Assembly (NCBI GenBank): GCA_030054175.1
Contig: JASGCM010000007.1
Coordinates: 62,001-126,000 of the forward strand
DNA: 64,000 nucleotides
Direction: 5' to 3'
DNA from: Alphaproteobacteria bacterium
GTDB lineage: Bacteria > Pseudomonadota > Gammaproteobacteria > Burkholderiales > Burkholderiaceae_C
Positions 57,413 to 64,000 of this stretch are shown one piece after another. Within the stretch, counting starts at the first letter, position 1. Every line of letters starts with the position of its first letter. The notes under the pieces were generated by a model. The model was not told the origin of the DNA and did not search any database. It worked only from the letters and a program-made list of their open reading frames with translations. Both the position numbers and the translations under genes were made by a program.

Positions 57413-58156
57413 TCAGCGACGGGTGGCCAGGTAAATGCCGGGCAAGGTCATCAGGGCACCCACCCAGTGGTGCGGGCCCAATTGTTCCCCCAAGATCAGC
57501 CAAGCCATCAACGCATTCCACAGCGGCCCCAAATACAAGGTGACGCTGACACGGGCCGCCCCCAGCACCCGTTGCGCCCAGCCATAAATCAAATAGGAAC
57601 CGATGCCCGGAATCAGGGCCGCGACCACCACCAAGGCCAGGGCCTGCCAAGTCAATTCGGGCGTGACTGGATCGAACCACTCGGACACCGCGAAGGGCAA
57701 GAGCAAGAGCGAGCCGGCGAAGTTGATCAGCGCCAAACGACCCATGTCCCCCAGGGCCGTGGCCACATGACGCAGCAACAAGGCGTAGGCGGCCCAAGAG
57801 ACTGCGCACAGCATCACCCAAAAGTCGCCTTCGACCCAGACGATGTCGGTGATGCGCATCCAGTGCCCAGCGGTCACCACATGCAAGACCCCCCACAAAG
57901 AAAGCAAGACCCCCAGCCATTGCAGGGCCGACAGCCGCCGCTCATCCAACAACCAGGTGCTGGCCAACGTGATCAGGATGGGCGACGTGGCGTAGATCAA
58001 GCCCATGTTGATCGCCTGTGTGGTGCGACCGGCCTTGTAGAACAAGGCACCGCAAACGAACATGCCGCAAAAACCCAGCAGCAGATAAGGCAGTGGTCGG
58101 CGCAAGCACTCACGCCCGTGTTCACGCAACTCGGCACGCGCCAGCACGGCCAAGAT
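57413..58156 (-). pseudogene. EamA/DMT-family transporter, 5'-truncated
   Basis: The frame encodes about 245 residues of a drug/metabolite transporter: LREHGRECLRRPLPYLLLGFCGMF, INMGLIYATSPILITLAS, LDERRLSALQWLGVLLSLWGV and the second EamA half to GALMTLPGIYLATRR. The first ~55-60 residues (two helices) expected of the ten-helix family are missing. Its 5' part runs directly into the 3' end of dusA. A GTG at 58147 could start translation, but a complete EamA fold would not form, so a deletion remnant is likely. Confidence 0.7.
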
Positions 58157-59120
58157 GCTGCCGGGCGCGTTGCCAGACCTCGCGCGGGGGCAAAGGTTTG
58201 AGCCGATGGTCGCTCCACACCTGACGCCACAACCGTGCGCCCCGCAGGCCATGGTAGAGACCCAACATGTGCCGTGCAATGGCGTACCAAGGGCAGCCAT
58301 CTTCGACCTGGGCGCGCTCCATATAGGCCACCATCGCTTCTTCCACCGCCTCGCGCGCTGGAGCCCTTGCCGAGGCATCGCCCCAGAAACGGGCATCCCA
58401 CTCGGTCATGAGCCAAGGGCGGTAATAGGCCTCACGCCCCAGCATCACGCCGTCGACCTGTTGCAGATGTGATTCGATTTGGGCGTTGTCTGTGATGCCG
58501 CCGTTGATGGCGAAGGTGATCTGCGGAAAGTCTTTTTTCAGGCGATACACCATGTCATAGCGCAAAGGCGGAATCTCGCGGTTTTCTTTCGGCGACAGGC
58601 CTTGCAACCAGGCGTTGCGGGCATGCACGATGAAGGTGCTGCAACCGGCCTCGCTGACGCGACCGATGAAGTCGCGCACAAAGTCATACGACTCGATTTT
58701 GTCGACCCCGATTCGGTGCTTGACCGTGACCGGAATGCCAACGGCATCTTTCATGGCTTTGACGCCGTCGGCGACGGTGCCCGGTTCATTCATCAAACAG
58801 GCCCCGAAGGCCCCGCGCTGAACGCGCTCGGATGGGCAACCGCAATTCAGATTGATCTCGTCGTAACCCCACTGCTCGCCCAAGCGCGCGGCATAAGCCA
58901 GGTCCTCGGGCTCGCTGCCGCCCAACTGCAATGCCACCGGATGCTCTTCGGCGTTGAAGCGCAAATGGCGCTGCACATCCCCATGACGCAAGGCGCCGGT
59001 GGTGACCATTTCGGTGTAGAGCAAGGTGTGGCGAGTCAGCAGGCGATGGAAAAACCGGCAATGCCGGTCGGTCCAGTCCATCATTGGGGCGACGCTGAGT
59101 CGATGCGGAGAAAAGGTCAT
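58122..59120 (-). CDS. dusA: tRNA-dihydrouridine(20/20a) synthase DusA
   Basis: An FMN-dependent enzyme reducing uridine 20/20a in the D loop of tRNA, 332 residues. SVAPMMDWTDRHCRFFHRLL opens the TIM barrel, the catalytic Cys is in NLNCGCPSERVQ near residue 98, KHRIG and VHARNAWLQGLSPKENREIPPL follow, and FAINGGI and GREAYYRPW bind the FMN phosphate. ATG 59120 has AAAAGG-type context lacking a clear site. The last ~12 residues may be read from the junction with the truncated transporter. Confidence 0.94.
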   Translation of the reverse strand: MTFSPHRLSVAPMMDWTDRHCRFFHRLLTRHTLLYTEMVTTGALRHGDVQRHLRFNAEEHPVALQLGGSEPEDLAYAARLGEQWGYDEINLNCGCPSERVQRGAFGACLMNEPGTVADGVKAMKDAVGIPVTVKHRIGVDKIESYDFVRDFIGRVSEAGCSTFIVHARNAWLQGLSPKENREIPPLRYDMVYRLKKDFPQITFAINGGITDNAQIESHLQQVDGVMLGREAYYRPWLMTEWDARFWGDASARAPAREAVEEAMVAYMERAQVEDGCPWYAIARHMLGLYHGLRGARLWRQVWSDHRLKPLPPREVWQRARQHLGRAGACRVA

Positions 59121-59133
59121 GCGGCGCTCAACT

Positions 59134-59502
59134 TCACCAGGCGTGCAACAAGTCGTCAGGGAATTCACCGCTCTTCACCGCTTGCACATAACTGCGCATG
59201 GCATCCAGCACGCTGCCCTGCCCTTGCATGAAAACGTGGTAGCACATGTCAGCCAAGCTCACGCCCACCGTGCTGGTCAGCCCTTGACAGACCATGCCCA
59301 GCGAGTCGCCCACCAGGATGCATTCCACACCGGCGGCATCGGCCACGGCCGCGAAAGTCGCGTCGTAGGCGGTGAGCATGGTGATTTTTTCGCCCCGGGT
59401 GCGCATCTCGTTCAAGCGCGGCAGGCTGATCGGCTTGCGATTGGCCGGCGGCGAAGCCGGGGGCAAGGTCCCGTAAGGGCTGGCGGGGGTAGATTCGGAC
59501 AT
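59134..59502 (-). pseudogene. panB: 3-methyl-2-oxobutanoate hydroxymethyltransferase, internal deletion
   Basis: The first ~89 codons match the start of PanB, the first committed enzyme of pantothenate synthesis: [33 protein letters not shown] and LADMCYH. The remaining ~33 codons match its very C-terminus ([32 protein letters not shown]). About 150 central residues, including the catalytic Glu and substrate-binding residues, are missing in frame (junction near 59235). The Shine-Dalgarno AGGAG and start are intact, so a 122-residue remnant may still be made, but without activity. Confidence 0.8.
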
Positions 59503-59635
59503 GGCGGAAACTCCTGGGGGCATATCGACCCCTCGCGCAGGATTCTAGGGCTTGGCCAAGTGGCGTCAGACTCGCCCAGGCGACATGACCTGTGGCGCGA
59601 AGCAGGTATCCTAAGCACTTGGTTCAAGGAAAGAC

Positions 59636-60682
59636 ATGAGCACTTGGAAAACACCCATGCGGGTGGTTCGCACCAGTTTGTGGATCGACCCGATTTATGA
59701 CCAACTGATGAAAGCCGAAGCCGACATTGCGTTGTCCGTCATGGACATCAAGGGCCCCGAGACCTCCGCCTGGGCCTTGCTGGAGCGGGCCCATGTGTAC
59801 CAGATCGCGGCCACCAAAGACGATCTGCCTCGGCCTTATTTCGCCCAACAGGCCTTGATCGAGCGTTGCCCCGAATTGCTGATCGTCTCATCCAACGGCG
59901 CGGGCTTTGACACCGTCGATGCGCAAGCCTGTACAGACGCCGGCATTTTGGTCGTCAACCAGTCGGGCGGCAACGCACGCTCGGTGGCGGAGCACACCTT
60001 TGGACTGATGCTGGGTTTGTCGCGGCGCATGATCGAATGCGACCGCAAGATGCACCGCAGCAACCCACTCACGCGCGAAGAGGTCATGGGCCATGAGATC
60101 ACCGGTAAAACCCTGGGCTTGGTCGGCATCGGCCAGGTGGGTCGGCAGGTGGCACGCATTGCCGCCATCTTTGACATGAAGGTGCTGGCGTGCGACCCCG
60201 GGGTCGAGCCCGACGAAATCCGCCGCCGGGGCGCCGAACCCGTCAGCCTGGACGAGTTGCTGGCCCGCAGCGACGTGGTCTCTTTGCATTGCCCGCGTGA
60301 CGCCAGCACCCTGCGCATGATGAACGCCCAGCGCTTTGCCCAAATGAAGCGCGGCGCGATGTTCATCACCACCGCACGCGGCGGCATCCACGACGAAGCC
60401 GCACTGACCGAGGCCCTGAAGTCTGGCCACCTCTCTGGCGCGGGGCTGGATGTATGGGATCAAGAGCCGCCCCCTGCGCAGCACCCGCTCTTGGCTCTGG
60501 ACAACGTCTACGCCACCTTCCATACCGCAGGCGTCACACACGAAGCCCGCCGCACTGTGGCCAGCATGGGGGCGAGCCAGTTGATCGAATGGAAGAACAC
60601 GCTGCAAGCCCCACCGCGCTGCGCCAACCCACAGGCTTGGCCGGCGCACTTGCAACGACGCAAAGCAGTTTTGGGTTTTTAA
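59636..60682 (+). CDS. D-isomer-specific 2-hydroxyacid dehydrogenase
   Basis: A 348-residue NAD-dependent 2-hydroxyacid dehydrogenase with a longer C-terminus than usual. The dinucleotide motif GLVGIGQVGRQVARIA is near residue 160, followed by the Arg in TTARGGIHDE, the Glu of the DVWDQEP loop, and His in TFHTAGVTHEA. AAGGAAAGAC precedes the ATG. It leads a three-gene operon with an RraA-like aldolase and a Bug receptor, suggesting breakdown of an imported hydroxy/oxo-acid. The substrate is unknown. Confidence 0.87.
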   Translation: MSTWKTPMRVVRTSLWIDPIYDQLMKAEADIALSVMDIKGPETSAWALLERAHVYQIAATKDDLPRPYFAQQALIERCPELLIVSSNGAGFDTVDAQACTDAGILVVNQSGGNARSVAEHTFGLMLGLSRRMIECDRKMHRSNPLTREEVMGHEITGKTLGLVGIGQVGRQVARIAAIFDMKVLACDPGVEPDEIRRRGAEPVSLDELLARSDVVSLHCPRDASTLRMMNAQRFAQMKRGAMFITTARGGIHDEAALTEALKSGHLSGAGLDVWDQEPPPAQHPLLALDNVYATFHTAGVTHEARRTVASMGASQLIEWKNTLQAPPRCANPQAWPAHLQRRKAVLGF

Positions 60683-60698
60683 ATCAAGGAGTCATCAC

Positions 60699-61373
60699 AT
60701 GAGTTACATGAACGGTTTTGAAATTCACCCTCACCCCAACACACCGGCCAGTGCCGTGCAGTCGTTGACCGGGTTCGCCACGTCGATCGTCAGCGACATC
60801 ATGGGCGGCCGTTTGGTGGGCACCTCGGGCCTGCGGCCCGTGCACCGCTCCATCATGTCCGCCTGTGGCCAGGCAGTCACGGTACGGGTTCGCGGCGGCG
60901 ACAACCTGATGATCCACAAAGCGCTCTCAACCCTGGTTCCCGGCGATGTGCTGGTGATCGATGGCGACGGCGATGTGAGCCGCGCATTGGTGGGCGAAAT
61001 CATGTCCAGCGTTGCACGCAAGCGTGGCGCGGTGGCTTTTGTGGTGGACGGTGCGGTGCGCGACGCCGACAGCTTTGAGCACCACCGTTTCCCCTGCTGG
61101 GCCCGTGACGTGAACCTGCGTGGCCCCTACAAGGACGGCCCTGGCTCGATCAATGTCCCCGTGGTCGTGGGCGGCATGTTAGTCAATCCGGGCGACATCA
61201 TGCTGTGTGACGGCGACGGTGTGGTCGCCATTCCGGCGGCCATGGCTGCGACCGTGGCTGCAGCGGCGCAAGAGAAAACCGACACCGAAACCGCCATGCT
61301 CAAAGCCATCGAATCCGGCACCTACACCGCCCCATGGGTCGATGAATTGCTCAAAGCCAAAGGGGGGCTGTGA
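60699..61373 (+). CDS. RraA-like dimethylmenaquinone methyltransferase/aldolase-fold protein
   Basis: A 224-residue RraA-fold protein, paralogous in fold to PmdF. It keeps SIVSDIMGG, GGDNLMIHKAL, GDVLVIDGDGDVSRALVGEIM and the Arg-Asp motif VDGAVRDADSF, and so may be a class II pyruvate aldolase for a 4-hydroxy-2-oxo acid, or an oxaloacetate decarboxylase. AAGGAG precedes the ATG, and its stop overlaps the next start (TGATG). Confidence 0.82.
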   Translation: MSYMNGFEIHPHPNTPASAVQSLTGFATSIVSDIMGGRLVGTSGLRPVHRSIMSACGQAVTVRVRGGDNLMIHKALSTLVPGDVLVIDGDGDVSRALVGEIMSSVARKRGAVAFVVDGAVRDADSFEHHRFPCWARDVNLRGPYKDGPGSINVPVVVGGMLVNPGDIMLCDGDGVVAIPAAMAATVAAAAQEKTDTETAMLKAIESGTYTAPWVDELLKAKGGL

Positions 61374-62335
61374 TGGCTGTACGCCGCAGTATCTTGCTGG
61401 CGGGTGCTGCCGTACTGACCTCACCATGGGCCCATGCCAGTTGGCCCAACGACAACCGACCCGTCCGCATCCTGGTGCCTTGGCCCACTGGCGGAGCCAC
61501 CGACCAGATCGGCCGGATGTTGGCGCAACCCCTGGCTCAAGCCTTGGGGGTATCGGTGGTGGTTGACAACAAGGGCGGTGCGGGCGGAGTGATCGGAACC
61601 CAGCAGTTCGTCAAAGAAAAGGCCGATGGCCACAGCCTGCTCTTGGCCACCAGTTCGACCAACGCGGCGGCCGTGCACCTTTACAGCAAGTTGGGCTTTG
61701 ACCCCGTCAAAGATTTCACTCCTGTGACCACGTTGTGCGAAATTCCCAACGTGATGGTGGTCCCCACCAAGTCGCCGTGGAATTCTTTGCGCGACCTCAT
61801 GGAAGATGCCCGTCGCAACCCGGGCAAGTTCACCTACGGCTCAGCCGGTATCGGCGGCTCGCAACACCTCGCCGGCGCGCAGTTCAAGACCGCCACGGGC
61901 TTGGACATTCGCCATGTGCCCTACAAGGGCAGTGGACCGGCGGCACAAGACTTGATCGCGGGTCACATCGACATGATGATCGACACCGGGTCCCTGGGCA
62001 GCATCAAAGGCGGCTTGCTCAGGCCACTGGCGGTGGCCAGCGACAAGCGCTTGCCCGCCCTGCCCGATGTGCCCACCTTCAAAGAAGCAGGCGTCAACAT
62101 GCAGGCTTCGGCCTGGTACGGTCTGATGCTGCCGGCCGGTGCGCCTGCCGAGGTGGTCAACCGGCTGAACACGGAAGCGTTGGCGATCTTGCGTCAAGCC
62201 GACATCCGCCAAAAGCTGACCGGCATGGGGGCTTTACTCATGGGCAGCACGCCCGATGAGTTTGGCCGCTTCATCGGCTCCGAGATCAAGCGCTTCGAGA
62301 CCATCGTGCGCGACTCTGGCGCCCCCAAAGAGTAG
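61373..62335 (+). CDS. Tripartite tricarboxylate transporter receptor (Bug family)
   Basis: A 320-residue periplasmic solute-binding protein: export signal RRSILLAGAAVLTSPWAHA, then RPVRILVPWPTGGATDQIGRMLA, VVVDNKGGAGGVIGT and FTYGSAGIGGSQHLAG, typical Bug ligand-contact loops. No TctA/TctB membrane genes are near, as is usual for this very large family in Burkholderiales. It is coupled (TGATG) to the RraA-like gene, so its ligand is likely the substrate of that operon. Ends in TAG. Confidence 0.9.
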   Translation: MAVRRSILLAGAAVLTSPWAHASWPNDNRPVRILVPWPTGGATDQIGRMLAQPLAQALGVSVVVDNKGGAGGVIGTQQFVKEKADGHSLLLATSSTNAAAVHLYSKLGFDPVKDFTPVTTLCEIPNVMVVPTKSPWNSLRDLMEDARRNPGKFTYGSAGIGGSQHLAGAQFKTATGLDIRHVPYKGSGPAAQDLIAGHIDMMIDTGSLGSIKGGLLRPLAVASDKRLPALPDVPTFKEAGVNMQASAWYGLMLPAGAPAEVVNRLNTEALAILRQADIRQKLTGMGALLMGSTPDEFGRFIGSEIKRFETIVRDSGAPKE

Positions 62336-62347
62336 AACGACAACAGG

Positions 62348-62995
62348 TCAGGCCGCGCGCGCGAACTCGGCCTTGACCTGCTCTTCGTGGGCGAGCAATG
62401 CCTGAACGCTGGGGCGTTGTTCCATGCGCTGGCGATGCGCAATGCAATTTTTGAAGCGCGACAAGTCGCCCCCAAACGCGTCGCCTCGACGGAAAGTCCA
62501 ATAGAAATAGGCGTCGGCACAAGAGAAACGTTCGTTGAAGAACCAGTTCTTGCCCGCCAACAATTTTTCGGCCAGTTCGTACTGCTCAACCATGCCCTCA
62601 TGACCCAAAGCCTTGACTCGATCCGCACTGTCGGGCAAGTCACAATAGCGTTCAGGTCGGGCCTGCTGGGTCAGCTTGGGGTGAATTCCAGAGCCGCACC
62701 AACCCAACACCGACAGGCAATCGATGTACTGCATCGGGTCACTGGGCATGAGTCCTGCCTGAGGGAACTGGCGGTCGATCCAGACGTGGATGGCGACGTT
62801 TTCGGTGATCACACGGCCATCGACGATCAAGGCCGGAACTTTGCCCTTGGGGTTGATCTTGAGGTAATCGGCCTGGTGGTTCTGCCCTTTGCCCAAGTTC
62901 ACATTCAGGGTTTGGAAGTCGGCCCCGGCTTCCTTGAGCAAGATGTAGGGGACGATGGCGCAAGCGCCGAGACTAAAAGCCAAGGTCAGTTTCAT
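62348..62995 (-). CDS. gst: Glutathione S-transferase family protein
   Basis: A 215-residue two-domain GST. The thioredoxin-like half has LTLAFSLGACAIVPYILLKEAG with Ser/Cys near the active site, as in beta-class enzymes, and INPKGKVPALIVDGRVITENVAI with the cis-Pro and Glu-Asn glutathione contacts. The C-terminal helical domain carries the capping motif FSCADAYFYWTFR. The substrate is unknown. Convergent with the Bug gene (12-base gap). Confidence 0.88.
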   Translation of the reverse strand: MKLTLAFSLGACAIVPYILLKEAGADFQTLNVNLGKGQNHQADYLKINPKGKVPALIVDGRVITENVAIHVWIDRQFPQAGLMPSDPMQYIDCLSVLGWCGSGIHPKLTQQARPERYCDLPDSADRVKALGHEGMVEQYELAEKLLAGKNWFFNERFSCADAYFYWTFRRGDAFGGDLSRFKNCIAHRQRMEQRPSVQALLAHEEQVKAEFARAA

Positions 62996-63035
62996 GATAA
63001 GCCTTTGTGAAAACGGTACAGGGTCAGTTTAAACA

Positions 63036-63056
63036 CAAAGGGGCCCGAAGGCCCCC
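63036..63056 (-). terminator. Rho-independent terminator of phaB
   Basis: Read on the minus strand: GGGGCC, a UUCG tetraloop, GGCCCC, then TTTGTGTTT. It lies 23 bases after the phaB stop. Confidence 0.75.
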
Positions 63057-63078
63057 TGAGGTGTGTCGCAAAAAGCAA

Positions 63079-63816
63079 TCAACCCATGTGCAAACCACCG
63101 TTGACCGAGAAGTCGGCACCGGTGGCGTAACCGCCCTCATCGCTGGACAACCAGGCGACGATCGAGGCGATTTCACTGGGCTCGCCCAAACGCTTGACCG
63201 GAACAGTGTTGACGATTTTCTCCAACACATCGGGACGGATGGCACGAACCATATCGGTGCCGATGTAGCCGGGGCTGACGGTGTTGACGGTGACGCCCTT
63301 ATTGGCCATCTCTTGTGCCAAGGCCATGGTGAAGCCGTGCATGCCGGCCTTGGCCGCCGAGTAGTTGGTCTGGCCAGCCTGGCCTTTTTCACCATTCACC
63401 GACGAGATCTGGATGATGCGCCCCCAACCCTTTTCGACCATGTCGGGCACGACCTGCTTGGTCACGTTGAACATGGAGTTGAGGTTGGTGTCAATGACGG
63501 CATCCCAATCGTCGCGCGTCATTTTCAGAAACATGCGGTCGCGGGTGATGCCGGCGTTGTTCACCAGCACGTCGATGCTGCCATGCTCGGCCTTGGACTT
63601 GCTGAAGGCCTCGACCGTCGAGTTCCAGTCGGCCACATTCCCCACCGAGGCGTGGAAGGCATAGCCCAGCTCTTTTTGCTCGGCCAGCCACTTATTGAAG
63701 TCGCGGGTGGGGCCACAGCCGGCGATGACGGTGAAGCCGTCTTTGTGCAGGCGCTGACAAATGGCGGTCCCGATTCCCCCCATACCCCCCGTGACGTATG
63801 CGACTTTTTTGCTCAT
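63079..63816 (-). CDS. phaB: Acetoacetyl-CoA reductase
   Basis: An NADPH-dependent SDR of 245 residues reducing acetoacetyl-CoA to (R)-3-hydroxybutyryl-CoA for PHB. YVTGGMGGIGTAICQRL opens the fold, NNAGITRDRMFLKM is at residue 87, then SSVNGEKGQAGQTNYSAAKAG with the Ser-Tyr-Lys triad and SPGYIGTDMV, all characteristic of PhaB. AAGGAGAC precedes the ATG at 63816. It follows phaC with a 38-base gap. Confidence 0.95.
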   Translation of the reverse strand: MSKKVAYVTGGMGGIGTAICQRLHKDGFTVIAGCGPTRDFNKWLAEQKELGYAFHASVGNVADWNSTVEAFSKSKAEHGSIDVLVNNAGITRDRMFLKMTRDDWDAVIDTNLNSMFNVTKQVVPDMVEKGWGRIIQISSVNGEKGQAGQTNYSAAKAGMHGFTMALAQEMANKGVTVNTVSPGYIGTDMVRAIRPDVLEKIVNTVPVKRLGEPSEIASIVAWLSSDEGGYATGADFSVNGGLHMG

Positions 63817-63854
63817 GGTTTTGTCTCCTTGACGTGCTGAAAAAACGAAAAATG

Positions 63855-64000
63855 TCAGGCCTTGGCCTTGACGTAACGGCCCGGTGCCGGCTCTATGGCC
63901 TTGTACTTGCCCTTGCCCTTGCCGTAAGCCTTGGGGGCGGGAATGGTCTTCCCCGCATGGCCCTTGAGCCAGGTCGCCCAATCGGTCCACCAACTGCCAG
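63855..64000 (-). CDS. phaC: Polyhydroxyalkanoate synthase, C-terminal end (5' part outside window)
   Basis: The last 47 codons of a class I PHA synthase: SWWTDWATWLKGHAGKTIPAP, a Gly/Lys run and the conserved ending AIEPAPGRYVKAKA. The catalytic Cys-Asp-His residues lie beyond the right edge. It is upstream of phaB, giving the phaC-phaB order without phaA between. Confidence 0.9.
   Translation of the reverse strand, partial: GSWWTDWATWLKGHAGKTIPAPKAYGKGKGKYKAIEPAPGRYVKAKA

Overview
The window is a GC-rich, gene-dense piece of a betaproteobacterial chromosome, most likely Burkholderiales, family Comamonadaceae or close to it. The inference rests on several lineage-typical traits: an adjacent earP/efp pair with Arg32 in EF-P, a sigma-70 factor with a long Lys/Ala/Pro-rich N-terminal tail, Bug-type tripartite tricarboxylate receptors, a protocatechuate 4,5-cleavage operon in the Comamonas pmdEFDABC order, and PHA genes (phaC end, phaB, phasin). 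There are no rRNA, tRNA, CRISPR, prophage or transposase genes. Almost every base belongs to a gene or a short regulatory gap; no gene-free stretch exceeds 300 bases.

Layout. 0-2.3 kb: end of mfd, then serB. 2.4-7.1 kb: an exported nicotinamidase, a haloacetate-dehalogenase-like hydrolase, a minus-strand DsrE / secreted protein / CapA operon, and an Ldh2-type dehydrogenase. 7.3-16.5 kb: uvrC, earP, efp, a LOG-family gene, a coupled hydroxyacid dehydrogenase-rmuC-MFS operon, and an antiporter behind a sigma-54-like promoter. 16.5-24.3 kb: pncB, nitroreductase, thioesterase, histone deacetylase-like protein, phasin, patatin lipoprotein, SDR and gamma-glutamyltransferase. 24.4-29 kb: dnaG and rpoD. 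29-36.9 kb: aroE plus the complete structural pmdEFDABC operon, a ModA-like gene and a divergent LysR regulator. 36.8-40.9 kb: a membrane-glycan module (PAP2, flippase-like protein, two glycosyltransferases). 41-47.2 kb: thiolase, acyl-CoA dehydrogenase, a compact PpsR-like regulator, pgi, eda, yaeQ. 47.2-49.2 kb: a decayed amidohydrolase/Bug fusion. 49.3-57.4 kb: the propionyl-CoA to succinyl-CoA operon (VOC/epimerase candidate, pccA, pccB, meaB, mcm) with a divergent GntR regulator and an 18-bp palindrome between them. 57.4-64 kb: truncated EamA transporter, dusA, an internally deleted panB, a hydroxyacid dehydrogenase/RraA-like/Bug operon, a GST, phaB and the end of phaC.

Two themes cut across the genes. 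First, a palindromic repeat family (10-bp arms AATTGGGGTC and GACCCCAATT around a central A or T) occurs at about ten intergenic or gene-terminal sites. It appears as singles, tandem pairs, a perfect 40-bp inverted pair and ladders of half-units, and in two genes it supplies the stop codon and last residues. Second, there are several decay scars: two genes with in-frame TAG codons, an amidohydrolase/Bug fusion with frameshifts and in-frame TAA codons, panB missing its middle, and a transporter missing its first helices. These could reflect genome reduction in a freshwater-type bacterium or, in part, assembly error; read data would decide.

Metabolically the window supports aromatic acid degradation, propionate/odd-chain or branched-chain acyl-CoA catabolism, PHA storage, Entner-Doudoroff chemistry and NAD salvage.
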